A stretch of 64,000 nucleotides of DNA from JAFGFY01 sp964520425 (GCA_964520425.1 CAZFMX010000007.1:1-64000); one strand, 5' to 3'. Shown: positions 1 through 9,525, numbered from the stretch's first letter. Notes: generated from the sequence alone by a model not told the origin. Numbers and translations are program-made.

Positions 1-1034
1 ATCATCCCCAATAGCCCTCCAAATGATGAAAGCACGATGGCCTCCACTAGAAACTGAGTCAGTACATTTCGCTCAAGGGCGCCGATGGCAAGTCTTATTC
101 CGATCTCACGGGTTCGCTCTGTAACCGAAACCAACATGATGTTCATGATGCCGATACCACCTACCAATAGACTTATGGCCGCGATGGCGCTTAACACCAG
201 GGTCAGTGTGCCTGTCACTCTGGTCACCATGCTGACGGCATCCTTCATGTCTGTGACCTCGAAATTATCTTCCTCGTCTATCGTAATTTTGCGGCGTTGC
301 CGCATGAGGTTTTCGATATCACTTTTCACCTTTTCAGTTGACGCCTCGTTCCTGGCGGAAACAATGATGTTCGATATGAAAGTGTTTCCGGTAATTCGCC
401 GCTGGAAGGCTTTTAATGGTACCAATATGAAATCATCCTGATCACCAATGCCAAAGGCCAGACTTCCTTTTTTTTCAAAAACCCCGATCACCCGGAAGGA
501 TGTATTTTGCAGCCGGATAGTCTCACCCACGGGATTTTGCGCTCCGAACAACTCATCCCGAACCGTTGCTCCCAAAATACAAACCGCTTTCCCGGAATGG
601 CTCTCTCCTTCCGTGAAAGATCTCCCCAGGGAGATCACCCAATTCTGGGCTGTAATATACCCGTTAGTGCTCCCGGTGATGCTGACTGGCCTGTTCTCGT
701 TCCCATAGATAACCTGTACCGAACGGTTTATGCGAGGCGCCACGGCGGAAATCCCATCTATTTCCCGTTCAATGGCCTGACTATCCGCATATTTGAACAT
801 AATGCTTTCAAATCGGGCCCCGCTCCTAAAAGCCGCCTCGGACGGTCTCACTATTAAAAGGTTTGTTCCGAGATCCCCCAGGTAGGATGTTACCTTTTTG
901 GTGGCGCCTGAACCGAGTGTTACCATAATGATGACCGATGCCACTCCAATGACAATTCCGAGGATTGTCAACATGGATCGCATGAGGTTCCGCCGGATTT
1001 CCCGGATAGACATCAGGATGGTTTGCCAAAACAC
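1..1034 (-). CDS. MacB-type ABC transporter permease (3' end cut by window)
   Basis: Inner-membrane subunit of a MacAB-like tripartite exporter. The minus-strand reading gives an N-terminal membrane segment (about residues 17-38, ending GIVIGVASVIIMV), a MacB-type periplasmic domain, then FtsX-type membrane segments (SLLVGGIGIMNIMLVSVTERTREIG). About 344 residues are visible of roughly 400; the C-terminus lies outside the window. The start is GTG at 1032-1034 (VFWQTILMSIREIRRN), preceded by GGAGGG eight bases upstream, which lies in the last codons of the ATPase gene, so the two are probably translationally coupled. The ATPase is a separate gene, unlike E. coli MacB where both are fused. Substrate cannot be told from sequence. 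Confidence 0.9.
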   Translation of the reverse strand, partial: MFWQTILMSIREIRRNLMRSMLTILGIVIGVASVIIMVTLGSGATKKVTSYLGDLGTNLLIVRPSEAAFRSGARFESIMFKYADSQAIEREIDGISAVAPRINRSVQVIYGNENRPVSITGSTNGYITAQNWVISLGRSFTEGESHSGKAVCILGATVRDELFGAQNPVGETIRLQNTSFRVIGVFEKKGSLAFGIGDQDDFILVPLKAFQRRITGNTFISNIIVSARNEASTEKVKSDIENLMRQRRKITIDEEDNFEVTDMKDAVSMVTRVTGTLTLVLSAIAAISLLVGGIGIMNIMLVSVTERTREIGIRLAIGALERNVLTQFLVEAIVLSSFGGLLGM

Positions 1035-1036
1035 TA

Positions 1037-1768
1037 TTAATTCCCTCCATTGAGCATGTCGTTTTCGATCTTCCCGTCTCGAAAATGGATAATACGCCCG
1101 GCGTATTCAGCCGCCTCCTGTTCGTGGGTAACCATTACGATCGTAATACCCGTGTCTTTATTAAGGGTTGAAAGCAAATTCATGATCTCGCGACTTCTGG
1201 CCGAATCGAGATTCCCAGTGGGTTCATCGGCAAGAAGGACCTTAGGTTCGCTTACCAGGGCCCGTGCAATAGCTACCCGCTGCTGCTGCCCTCCGGAAAG
1301 CTCGGCCTGGGTATGGCGTTCCCACCCGAGAAGCCCCACGGCATCCAGGGCATCCCGTGCCATGATTTTTCGCTTCCTGGCAGGGATCCCCCGGTAGAAG
1401 AGGGGAAGTTCCACATTTTCGAGGGCAGTGGTTCGGTTGAGCAGGTTGTAACCCTGGAACACGAAACCGATATAGTGCCGGCGCAGAAGGGCTCGTTGAT
1501 TCCTGGTTAGTTTCGATACATTCACCCCTTCAAAAAGATAGTCCCCAGCAGATGGCGAGTCGAGACATCCAAGTATATTCATGCAGGTGGATTTTCCAGA
1601 ACCACTGGGCCCCATCACTGCGACGAACTCCCCCCGATCGACGGAAAAAGCGACATGATCCAGGGCGATCACAGCAGCGTGGCCGGTTCCATAGACTTTT
1701 GAAATGCCGTCAAACCTGATTAAGGGGCTGTTTTCAGACGTTGTTTGTGTGTTCGAAATCATCTTCAT
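1037..1768 (-). CDS. MacB/LolD-type ABC transporter ATP-binding protein
   Basis: ATPase of the efflux operon, powering the permease encoded directly downstream. It shows Walker A GPSGSGKST, the Q-loop region FVFQGYNLL, signature LSGGQQQR and Walker B VLLADEPTGN, and the length (about 243 aa) is typical for LolD/MacB/FtsE-type ATPases. The ATG at 1766-1768 shares a base with the TGA stop of the upstream adaptor gene (TGATG), pointing to coupled translation; a GTG one codon earlier is also possible. The substrate is unknown; the adaptor and outer-membrane genes upstream favour export to the outside over lipoprotein transport. Confidence 0.93.
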   Translation of the reverse strand: MKMISNTQTTSENSPLIRFDGISKVYGTGHAAVIALDHVAFSVDRGEFVAVMGPSGSGKSTCMNILGCLDSPSAGDYLFEGVNVSKLTRNQRALLRRHYIGFVFQGYNLLNRTTALENVELPLFYRGIPARKRKIMARDALDAVGLLGWERHTQAELSGGQQQRVAIARALVSEPKVLLADEPTGNLDSARSREIMNLLSTLNKDTGITIVMVTHEQEAAEYAGRIIHFRDGKIENDMLNGGN

Positions 1769-3057
1769 CACCCAACCGTAACTGACATGGCCCCCTTGGG
1801 CGCGGTGTTTATGATAAGCAAATCGCCCGGTTTCAGATCACCGCTTTTCACTTCCGTGTTGATGTTGTCGGTTTCTCCAATGTTGATCGGGACTTGTACG
1901 ATCTTTCCATCTTGAACGATCCAAACCTTTTGCTGCTCTCTTTTTACTTTTTCAGTTGTTTCGTCCTCAGACGCTTCAGGATTGGACTTCGGTTTTCCGG
2001 AAAACCGCTTCAAATCCCCTTCTTCCGGGGAGAAACGAAGGGCAGCGTTGGGTATCAGAAGCGTATCCTCGATCTCATTCACAACGATATCCGCTGTAGC
2101 AGTCATGCCGGGCCGAAGCAGAAGTTCGCTATTATCCGCAGAAAGTACAGTTTCATAGGTGACGACTCCCTGTTCGGTCTTGGCGCCATATCGGACTTGG
2201 ATGACATTTGCTTCAAAGGTTCTATCCGGGTAAGCGTCGACGGTGAAGGTAGCTTTCTGCCCTGCCTTGACTCGACCCACGTCCGCCTCATCTACAGCCA
2301 CGTGAAGTTCCATTCGAGTCAGGTCCTCTGCCAGGGTAAAGAGGGTTACCGCTTGAAAGGACGCCTGGACGGTCTGGCCGGGCTCCACCTTGCGGTCAAG
2401 GACAATACCGTTTACGGGAGAATATATGATCAGTTTTGAAAGATCTGTCTCTTTGGCTTCGAGTGTCGCTTGGGCTTGGGAAACATTCGCTTTTGCAGAG
2501 GCTTCACTCGCCAGAGCCCTTTGAAGGGCCGCCTCAGCCGTATCGAGCTCGTCCTGTGAAGGCACCTGTTTATCACTGAGTTCCCAGACTTCCTTAAGGC
2601 GTTTCAATTTGTTTCTGGTTTCAGTGACAGTGGCTTTGTTTTGAAGAAGCTGAGCCTTGGCGGATTCCAGGTTGGCTTTATACTGCATGACCTGGGCCTC
2701 CAGTATAGAGGGATCGAGTCGAGCGAGAACCTGGCCCACTTTGACGCGATCATTGTAGGTGACTTCCACGCTTTCGACGATTCCGGACTGCTCACTCCCC
2801 ACATCCACCTGGTTTGTCGGTTGGAGAGAGCCTGTGGCGGTTACGGTCACCGTCATGGGACCCCGTTCAGCTGCTTTCGTCTTAAACCAATCCTCTGCGG
2901 CAGTGTTTTTTTTCTTTCCTGCAAAAACTGCTGCCATGATGATTACTGCCAGAACTGCCAATGCGATTATCCATTTCCATTTTTTTCTGCGTCCTTTGGA
3001 TGAGCCAATACCGAGTGTTTTAACTATTTCGGATTGCGCATCTGTTTTTGTTTCCAT
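1768..3057 (-). CDS. HlyD/MacA-family periplasmic adaptor
   Basis: Membrane-fusion protein bridging the MacB-like pump and the outer-membrane channel. It has a short cytoplasmic N-terminus, one membrane anchor (WKWIIALAVLAVIIMAAVFAG, split over residues 28-48), a biotinyl-lipoyl-like half (GSEQSGIVESVEV), a long alpha-helical hairpin (about residues 120-205, rich in A, K, Q and E), the second lipoyl half (IYSPVNGIVLDRKVEPGQTV), then beta-barrel and membrane-proximal domains. The 429 aa fit MacA-type adaptors; an acidic insert near residue 360 (NPEASEDETTEKVKREQQK) is slightly unusual. ATG at 3057 follows AGGAGAGAAATA, a good ribosome binding site. Confidence 0.93.
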   Translation of the reverse strand: METKTDAQSEIVKTLGIGSSKGRRKKWKWIIALAVLAVIIMAAVFAGKKKNTAAEDWFKTKAAERGPMTVTVTATGSLQPTNQVDVGSEQSGIVESVEVTYNDRVKVGQVLARLDPSILEAQVMQYKANLESAKAQLLQNKATVTETRNKLKRLKEVWELSDKQVPSQDELDTAEAALQRALASEASAKANVSQAQATLEAKETDLSKLIIYSPVNGIVLDRKVEPGQTVQASFQAVTLFTLAEDLTRMELHVAVDEADVGRVKAGQKATFTVDAYPDRTFEANVIQVRYGAKTEQGVVTYETVLSADNSELLLRPGMTATADIVVNEIEDTLLIPNAALRFSPEEGDLKRFSGKPKSNPEASEDETTEKVKREQQKVWIVQDGKIVQVPINIGETDNINTEVKSGDLKPGDLLIINTAPKGAMSVTVG

Positions 3058-3138
3058 TATTTCTCTCCTGTTTCTAACATAGGGAATCTTCTCCTTGTGA
3101 TCTTCCGTCTTTTTAACCCTAACCTCGTCGCTTCATTT

Positions 3139-4590
3139 CTATGATTCTTTGTCAAATGAAGGTCTCTGCCATCCGCCACCCAAGGCTTTGTATAAGGAGA
3201 TAAGGTTTATTATGACCTGGGCATCACTTTGAGCTACCTGATCCTGTGATGACAGCAAGGTCCGTTCTGTGTCGAGGACCGATTGAAAATCAATAAGCCC
3301 CGAGGAATACTGCGCCCGTGAAATCTCAGCCGATCGCTGCGCTGACTGCGATTGCTTCAGTAGATATTCCCTTCTTGCCAGTTCATAAGAATAGGAGGTC
3401 AACGCATTTTCGACTTCTTCAAGAGCTGTAAGAAGTGTCGCCTTATATGAGAGCAATGTCTGATCTTTTATCTCCCATTGCAGCTTAATGTTTCTGATGA
3501 TCGCCCCTGCCTTGAAAACAGGCCACGAAATACCGGCAGTGGCGCTTGTGCTGAGACTGTCTCTGCCGACGAGGTCTTCCAGCGTCAAGGCATCCAGTCC
3601 GATGTTGCCGGAAAGGGTGATCGTGGGGTAACGTCGGGCTTCAGCCGTTCCTATTCTCGCTGTCTGTGCTGCAAGATCCCTTTCCGCTTTTCGCAGGTCC
3701 GGGCGACGACGTAGAAGGTCGGCGGGAATGCCCGTCGCGATTTCTTCCGGCGGTACCGGAACGGGTTTATAAACGTCAAGCGCCTCATCGAGAGCGCCGG
3801 GTTGTTCCCCTAGAAGGATCGCAATCCTGTTCTTGGTCTGTTCCAAGCCACTTTTCAGAGAGGGTATCTGAGCGCGTGTCCCCTCCAGATTAGCCCTCGC
3901 CCTTTCAACATCCAATCCCGTTGTCAAACCGGCCTGATAGCGCCATTGGGTCATATTGAATGTCTCTTCCTGGGTTTTAAGATTTTCTTCTGCTACCAAG
4001 AGTCTGGACTGATAGGATCTCAGCTGTATATAATTTGTAGCTGTTTCGGCCAGAAGGGAAACGAGCACGTTGTGATAAGATTCCTGAGTTGCCTCCAGTT
4101 CCGCGTCGGCTGCTTCCAGGGATCGTTTCACGCCTCCGAAGATGTCCAATTCCCAGCTTGCGTCAAGACCGAGTCTAAAACTATCGGTCCCGGAAAAGTC
4201 ACCTTCAGCGTCTTCTCTGTAACTTCGCCCCGCAGAACCTGATGCATTGATGGATGGAAACCGATCAGCCCCGGTAATTCCTCTCTGTATACGCGCCTGT
4301 CTGACACGGCTTAAGGCCTCCTTGAGACTTAGATTTTTAGAGACTGCATTTTCCATAAGCGTGGTTAAGACAGGGTCTTTGAAGGTCGTCCACCAGCTTG
4401 CCAGAGTATCCTGGTTTGATCGATCATAAGGCGTATTCCCGACCTCTTTTTGCCATGCCTCAGGTGTCTGCATTTCCGGTGGTGAATAATCAGGCCCCAC
4501 GGTCATACAACTTGAGAGCATGAAAACTGTTACAACCGGAATGACCCATTCGCATAATGTGACAAATGTCGAATAAATAAGGGATTTCAT
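3139..4590 (-). CDS. TolC/NodT-type outer-membrane efflux lipoprotein
   Basis: Outer-membrane channel of the same export system. The N-terminus has a hydrophobic signal ending in a lipobox (FMLSSC, Cys at residue 29), followed by the NodT-family start TVGPDYSPPE. Two outer-membrane efflux repeats follow (for example AEARRYPTITLSGNIGLD and SRAQYSSGLIDFQSVLDTER). Length 483 aa is normal. ATG at 4590 has AGAGGTACTTC upstream. It lies 23 bp after the TetR gene and 81 bp before the adaptor gene, all on the minus strand, so it is very likely part of one operon. Confidence 0.93.
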   Translation of the reverse strand: MKSLIYSTFVTLCEWVIPVVTVFMLSSCMTVGPDYSPPEMQTPEAWQKEVGNTPYDRSNQDTLASWWTTFKDPVLTTLMENAVSKNLSLKEALSRVRQARIQRGITGADRFPSINASGSAGRSYREDAEGDFSGTDSFRLGLDASWELDIFGGVKRSLEAADAELEATQESYHNVLVSLLAETATNYIQLRSYQSRLLVAEENLKTQEETFNMTQWRYQAGLTTGLDVERARANLEGTRAQIPSLKSGLEQTKNRIAILLGEQPGALDEALDVYKPVPVPPEEIATGIPADLLRRRPDLRKAERDLAAQTARIGTAEARRYPTITLSGNIGLDALTLEDLVGRDSLSTSATAGISWPVFKAGAIIRNIKLQWEIKDQTLLSYKATLLTALEEVENALTSYSYELARREYLLKQSQSAQRSAEISRAQYSSGLIDFQSVLDTERTLLSSQDQVAQSDAQVIINLISLYKALGGGWQRPSFDKES

Positions 4591-4613
4591 GAAGTACCTC
4601 TGTGATTATATTA

Positions 4614-5276
4614 TCACCTCTTGTCTCGTTTTGATGACTCATTTAGGGATCGAATCCCGGCCATTATGAACTCTATGATATAGTCAACCAATTTCTCTAC
4701 TTTGATATCAATCGGCATAAAACTTGGCCTTTGTATCCGAGTATCTTCACTAGCAAATCTAAAATGCAGCATCTGTCCAAAACACATGCACAAGATACTC
4801 ATATGGCAAAAATCTATCTTATCTTTGGTTGCTCTTTTACCTATGACTTCCTTGAGGATTGATCTGAAATCGCGTTCAATCGGCTCTGTTGTAACTGTCA
4901 TAACCTCAACAAGAAGATCTGTGGAATTGGCCATTTCTTTGAGCATGATATCAATATCATAGGTTTCAGGATCAGCAATCCGCTGTAAATAGGATAAGAT
5001 TCTCCCGCGCAATCTTTTTTCTGGTGGATCGCCGGGAAGCGCCCCTCCTTCAGGGGGATGTTTTTCCATGGATTTTTTGAATGAGTACTTCCATGCTTCT
5101 ATATAAAGATTCTCTTTGCTGCCAAAATGGTAATTAATGGCAGCCGTATTTGCGTTGGCCTTACTGCATATATCTTCATGAGTAGCGCTCAAGAAACCTT
5201 TTCTCCCAAAGACCTCGCTCGCAGCTTCAAGTAATTTCAGGCGTGTCTTGAGTGCGTCGCTCCTCTGTTTTTTCAT
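4614..5276 (-). CDS. TetR-family regulator, CecR-like
   Basis: Probable local repressor of the efflux operon. The N-terminal TetR helix-turn-helix is clear (EVFGRKGFLSATHEDIC then NTAAINYHFGSKENLY, residues about 20-65). The C-terminal part (220 aa in all) resembles the CecR (YbiH) type, though that assignment is by general similarity only. Known context: E. coli CecR controls the HlyD/ABC exporter ybhGFSR, the same kind of partner as here. Start ATG 5276 has a strong AGGAGG site. It is the first gene of the operon, downstream of a promoter with an overlapping palindrome, which fits autoregulation. Confidence 0.9.
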   Translation of the reverse strand: MKKQRSDALKTRLKLLEAASEVFGRKGFLSATHEDICSKANANTAAINYHFGSKENLYIEAWKYSFKKSMEKHPPEGGALPGDPPEKRLRGRILSYLQRIADPETYDIDIMLKEMANSTDLLVEVMTVTTEPIERDFRSILKEVIGKRATKDKIDFCHMSILCMCFGQMLHFRFASEDTRIQRPSFMPIDIKVEKLVDYIIEFIMAGIRSLNESSKRDKR

Positions 5277-5300
5277 TTGAGCCTCCTGCTACATACATAT

Positions 5301-5341
5301 AACTCAAATTTTAAGTTAATATATATAATTCAATTTGTCAA
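5301..5341 (-). promoter_or_regulatory. Promoter with palindromic operator of the TetR/efflux operon
   Basis: On the minus strand TTGACA (5336-5341) is followed after 17 bases by TAACTT (5313-5318). Overlapping the -10 is the 17-bp near-perfect palindrome AACTCAAATTTTAAGTT (5301-5317, one mismatched pair), the size and symmetry expected for a TetR-type dimer site. Binding here would block transcription of the regulator and the four export genes behind it. The -10 match is weak, so the exact start of transcription is uncertain. Confidence 0.6.
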
Positions 5342-5523
5342 TTAAATTATGAAAATGAATATTCGGGCCCATAGGCTCCGGTCTTGAGCCATCCCTGGAA
5401 AGGGACACCGTATCACGTTTTATTTTGTCTCTTTTTTTACTGTCAACCGATAGCCAATAGAAGGGGTATCTGGATATTCAGGCAAAGCCAAATGACCCTA
5501 AAGCACCCAAAGAACGGCATTTT

Positions 5524-6720
5524 TCAACAACCCTCTTCCAGCTTTTCAAGCAGTGTGAGTAAAAACACCAACGAGGAACCGAGAACAATCATACACCCGG
5601 CAAGACTGATGCCCAAGCCAAAGGTATAGGACTGCCCTATGTATCCAAGGGCTGTGGGAAAAAGGCCGCCGCCCAAAAGAAAAGCCATGGGCGGGGCCCA
5701 TGCAGAGGCCAGGCTTCGCATATTCGGTTGGACAATTCGGGAAAGAGCCGCAAATCCGGCTGGGAAATAACAGACAATCAACGCGGGCTGTAAAAAGACA
5801 ACAAACACAAGCCACCCACCCGACAACGCGCCCAATAATATGGTAGCAATACCGGAAACCAGCAAAACCCAGAATATCGCTTGTTTCTCGCCGATTCGGT
5901 CCGTCATCCATCCGGCAAAAAAGGTCATGAACAGCCCTGATATTTGTGATAGACCCAAAAGCGTATTGGCAAACTCACCTGACATGCCATGCTCGGTTAC
6001 CAGATACAATGGCAGCATGGCATAGATTCCCACCTGTCCGCCCATGGCAAAGGCAAAAAGGATGATCATGACCCAGAATGATTTTCTACCCAGGATCACT
6101 TTGGCTAGTGAGAGGCTTGGGGCATCGCCCGGGAATCCACCGACTTTCCCGAATCGTAGGAAGGCAAAAGCAACAACCAGGGCAAATACACCCAGACACA
6201 CCAAAACCATCTGCCATGACAATATGGCCAAAAGGGCAACGGCCAACAGGGGACCAAGAACCAAACTCAAGGGGGGCGCTAACTGCTGTACGGCCAGTGC
6301 CTTGCCCCAATCCTGTCGATTTACCAGTGCTGTAATGGTGGCTATATTGGACGGAAGGCCAAGGCCGGCGGCCATACCAAGAACCAGCATGGCCGCACGA
6401 ACCGCCCAAAGGGATGAGTGAAAGGTGAGGGCCAATAAAATAACACCCACTAAGAATGTGGAAAGAATAAGTGTCCCCCTGTGGGTGAGTCGAGACGACA
6501 CAAATCCAGAGCAGACTGAAGCCGCGAGGGCGCCCATCGAGCCAAAGAGGAAGATCGAACCGGCCTGACCATGAGTAAGGGCCAACTCCTCTTCTATGAC
6601 CGGCATTAATGGTGAAAATATATAGCGGCTGATAAAGGCCACAAAGAACAGTAGCGTCAAAAAAAGGATATTTCCGACCATTGCTCTGAACGGCTCAGGT
6701 GTAGGACAGGACTTGTCCAT
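5524..6720 (-). CDS. Major facilitator superfamily transporter
   Basis: A 398-aa MFS permease with about 12 hydrophobic segments and the loop 2-3 signature in degenerate form (GFVSSRLTHRGTL) repeated in the second half as GWMTDRIGEKQAIF. It probably exchanges or imports a small organic acid, but the substrate cannot be named from sequence. ATG 6720 is preceded by AGGAGTCTTTATA. It is the third gene after the activase and the glycyl radical enzyme, all minus strand, 125 bp behind the enzyme gene. I infer that it carries the substrate or product of that enzyme. Confidence 0.88.
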   Translation of the reverse strand: MDKSCPTPEPFRAMVGNILFLTLLFFVAFISRYIFSPLMPVIEEELALTHGQAGSIFLFGSMGALAASVCSGFVSSRLTHRGTLILSTFLVGVILLALTFHSSLWAVRAAMLVLGMAAGLGLPSNIATITALVNRQDWGKALAVQQLAPPLSLVLGPLLAVALLAILSWQMVLVCLGVFALVVAFAFLRFGKVGGFPGDAPSLSLAKVILGRKSFWVMIILFAFAMGGQVGIYAMLPLYLVTEHGMSGEFANTLLGLSQISGLFMTFFAGWMTDRIGEKQAIFWVLLVSGIATILLGALSGGWLVFVVFLQPALIVCYFPAGFAALSRIVQPNMRSLASAWAPPMAFLLGGGLFPTALGYIGQSYTFGLGISLAGCMIVLGSSLVFLLTLLEKLEEGC

Positions 6721-6845
6721 TATAAAGACTCCTGTGTTTTTCCAATTACACCAGATTAGGTCTATTAAGTAGATCGCCTCATAATGTTGTGAGTGTCTCT
6801 GACGGGGGCAAAGCTTACTCTCTTCTCAAGGATTGTGTGACCCGA

Positions 6846-9290
6846 TTACAGACTATGTTCGTTTCTGTTAATAACATCGTCTTGAATATCCGAAGAAAGC
6901 TGGATGAAGTAGGCGCTGAATCCACCGATACGCACGATCAGATCCTCGTGTTTTTCAGGATGTATTTTGGCATCTCGCAATTCGTTGGTGTCTACCATGT
7001 TATATTGGATATGAGAACCGCCATTCAGCATAAACGCGTTGGTATAGGCGACCAGTTTCTCGACGCTATCTTTACTCTGAATCATTGTCGCTGAGAACTT
7101 CTGATTCAGGACTGAAGCAAACGATTCCTTAAATCCCGCTTTTATCGCCGAACGAAGCACAGCGGTCGGGCCTTTTTTATCCCCGCCTCTCATTGGGGAC
7201 AACGCCCCATCATTAAGCGGTTCATAGGCCTTTCTTCCATTCGGCAACGCTCCAACTCCGAGTCCACCAAAGTAATGCCAGGCAAGACCCTCTCTGGCAA
7301 CGATATATTTTCGAAAAGGTGAATTATCGTAACTCCTGATAATCCGATATGAATCACCGCTCAACTTTCCAGCCAGTCTGTCTACCTCATCAATATCGTT
7401 GCCATATTTGGGTTGGGCGAGACACATTTGACGAATCTCTTCGCCATGAGGTCCTCCGAAATCAGTGTCCAAGGTGTTCAGCAATTCATCCATGGTCAGT
7501 TTTTCCTCTTCAAATACCAATTTTTTTACCGCCATCAAAGAATCCGTGACATCGATAATCGCTCTATCGGATATACCCATCATGGTGAAATCAGGATGCG
7601 GTATAAGCAGATCCTGTCCCAATTCCATGCATTTCTCAATTCCCATTGCTGACAAAAACGGCAGTCTCAGATGTTTTGGCTGTTCATCGCGCGCAATCGC
7701 GGCCAGTTCGAATACACGGTGGGTGATGTATTCATGCTGTGTTAACAAGGCGGAGTAGAGTTCATCGAAACTGCTGAATTCTCTCGGATCACCGGTCGGG
7801 ACCCCTGTAAGTCTACCGTTTACATCAATGCCGTTGTGGAACACCAGATGCAGCATCGCCGCCAAATTGACGGCAGCGACGCCTTCCGAACCGTAATGCT
7901 CCGCTCTGGATGGGAGACAAGGATATACACAACCCAGTCCGCACCATTCACTGGCTTCGTCTTGAGAAATGCCGTCTTCCACAAAATGGGGAATCACAAC
8001 CTCGTCATTCTCAAAAAGAGGAATACCCCCTTTTGTAACCAGGTTCGTCCGAATAGCCTTGTTCATTAACCAATCAGGCGTATTTCTGTTCCAGCGAAGC
8101 CCCACTGTGGGAGAAGACAATTGCAAGAGACCGACAATGTGTAAAAAAAGGTAGCTCAGTTCATTTGAGGAATCCAATCCCTCACTATTAACTCCACCTA
8201 GCATGATGTTGTTTATCGCGAAGTTTATCTGGTGAGATTCCTTCAAGCTTTCAGCAGATACAAACGTCTGTGTACCCCATCTCCCAACAAGCTCCATAAG
8301 CAATTCAGCGGCCTTTTTCAGCGTTATTGTTCCGTTCCTTAAGTCACTTATGAAATAAGGATACAGATATTGATCCCCTCGCCCCCACTGGGGATTATTA
8401 TGCATGGGGTTCTCGCAGTTCTTGCAGACGCCAACAATAGCCATTGACTGCAGCGCCTCATGGAAAGTTCTGGCCGGATTTTCCGGGACGTGTTCACAGA
8501 TCCGCGCGATCTCCAGCAACTCCTCTTTTCGTTCCTTATTCATTTCAGTCTCAGCCATTTCCTTGGCTAACGCGGCGTATCGGCGGGAATGATGGATCGC
8601 CGCTTCACAGGCAATAATCACGGATTCCCAAAAGATGAATTTTTGTCCATCTGTCTCAAGTTCTTTGTTACAATCCTCAATTCTTTTCTTGGCGTCATCA
8701 ATAATGCTCCTGATCCCCTGCTTCAGAATCTTGTCCCACATCAAAACCGATGTAGACTGGGCAAAAATACCGGTGTCCAGAGTTGGATCCTTCAGCCTGG
8801 CCTTTTCCGCGTCAGTCACCCAAGAACCAACCAATGATTCCCAAACTTTATAGGTCATTTCAGGGGCTGTTGATCCCTTAAACAATCGAGCGCTCTCACG
8901 AAGAACCTCCAGGCTTTCAGCATCCAGACCGACACTTGCATCCATTGTAATATTCAGTTCAGCAGTGTCTTTCCAGATGCCAGGGATATAGTCGCCGGAT
9001 ATATCGAACGCTGTCGCACAACCGATAACGTCGGGGGTTAAACGCCCAACAATTATATCGAAGTTTTGAATCTTTATTTCAATATTCTCTAAGATTTTTC
9101 TAAGCAATTTGGCGCGACGAATCTGGATATCTTCACCTTCCGTTTCCTTCCAGGACGCCACTGTCCATCTTTCTCTATCACTGAAAAGTTTCCAATTAGC
9201 TCCCTTAACGGCGTTTTTCCATTGTTGAATCCGGTCACTAATTCCAAGTTCGTCTATCTGTTTCAGAAGATTGTTGTCTATAGTAGCCAT
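6846..9290 (-). CDS. Glycyl radical enzyme (pyruvate formate-lyase superfamily), substrate unknown
   Basis: Oxygen-sensitive radical enzyme of 814 aa, counted from ATG 9290, which follows GGAAGGATCAAATC; a longer reading to 9356 would run through a repeat element and lacks a ribosome site. The C-terminal glycyl loop is RIGGFSAYF (radical Gly about 790, on my start) followed by QDDVINRNEH. The thiyl Cys loop is CGLGCVYPC (Cys about 454). Enzymes that eliminate water, trimethylamine or sulfite have C-x-E here; this protein has C-V-Y, and a further Cys two residues on. GRGDQYLYPYF is the family signature in the middle. No small subunit gene like that of 4-hydroxyphenylacetate decarboxylase is nearby. 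Activase lies upstream, MFS downstream. Subclass unresolved. Confidence 0.93.
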   Translation of the reverse strand: MATIDNNLLKQIDELGISDRIQQWKNAVKGANWKLFSDRERWTVASWKETEGEDIQIRRAKLLRKILENIEIKIQNFDIIVGRLTPDVIGCATAFDISGDYIPGIWKDTAELNITMDASVGLDAESLEVLRESARLFKGSTAPEMTYKVWESLVGSWVTDAEKARLKDPTLDTGIFAQSTSVLMWDKILKQGIRSIIDDAKKRIEDCNKELETDGQKFIFWESVIIACEAAIHHSRRYAALAKEMAETEMNKERKEELLEIARICEHVPENPARTFHEALQSMAIVGVCKNCENPMHNNPQWGRGDQYLYPYFISDLRNGTITLKKAAELLMELVGRWGTQTFVSAESLKESHQINFAINNIMLGGVNSEGLDSSNELSYLFLHIVGLLQLSSPTVGLRWNRNTPDWLMNKAIRTNLVTKGGIPLFENDEVVIPHFVEDGISQDEASEWCGLGCVYPCLPSRAEHYGSEGVAAVNLAAMLHLVFHNGIDVNGRLTGVPTGDPREFSSFDELYSALLTQHEYITHRVFELAAIARDEQPKHLRLPFLSAMGIEKCMELGQDLLIPHPDFTMMGISDRAIIDVTDSLMAVKKLVFEEEKLTMDELLNTLDTDFGGPHGEEIRQMCLAQPKYGNDIDEVDRLAGKLSGDSYRIIRSYDNSPFRKYIVAREGLAWHYFGGLGVGALPNGRKAYEPLNDGALSPMRGGDKKGPTAVLRSAIKAGFKESFASVLNQKFSATMIQSKDSVEKLVAYTNAFMLNGGSHIQYNMVDTNELRDAKIHPEKHEDLIVRIGGFSAYFIQLSSDIQDDVINRNEHSL

Positions 9291-9317
9291 GATTTGATCC
9301 TTCCTGTTTTTTTGCCT

Positions 9318-9513
9318 TGAGACCTTTGAAAAATGCTCAATTTTATTCAAGGTCAAGGAAGGCGAGAATTCTAACCCTCCCGATTTTCATCGGGACAGCC
9401 AGAAATACCTTAAGTATTTCGAGGATTAGAATTTGAGCCTGACACCGCTTGTCCCGCCATAGCCCTGAGCCCGTCGAAGGGGCGACGGCGGAAGATTGGC
9501 CAAAAGGGCCGTT
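9318..9513. mobile_element. Miniature inverted-repeat element, family 1, copy 1 (right end decayed)
   Basis: About 196 bp closely similar to 29563-29793: the same left end (GAGACCTTTGAAAAATG at 9319), a conserved small hairpin CCCGATTTTCATCGGG (9380-9395), and the shared tail GGCGGAAGATTGG. The right terminal inverted repeat is not recognisable here. Instead of the internal hairpin of the other copy, this one carries CCCTGAGCCCGTCGAAGG, a type of short palindromic repeat common in many bacteria. It fills most of the gap between activase and enzyme genes. No coding capacity. Confidence 0.75.
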
Positions 9514-9525
9514 TATGGATGGACA

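Noticed and set aside
85..857. Plus-strand open readings opposite the first permease
   Set aside because: The minus strand reads a clear MacB permease over the whole stretch; the plus-strand frames are shadows.
6846..9290. Assignment of the glycyl radical enzyme as 4-hydroxyphenylacetate decarboxylase or choline lyase
   Set aside because: No small decarboxylase subunit, and the C-x-E of those enzymes is C-V-Y here.
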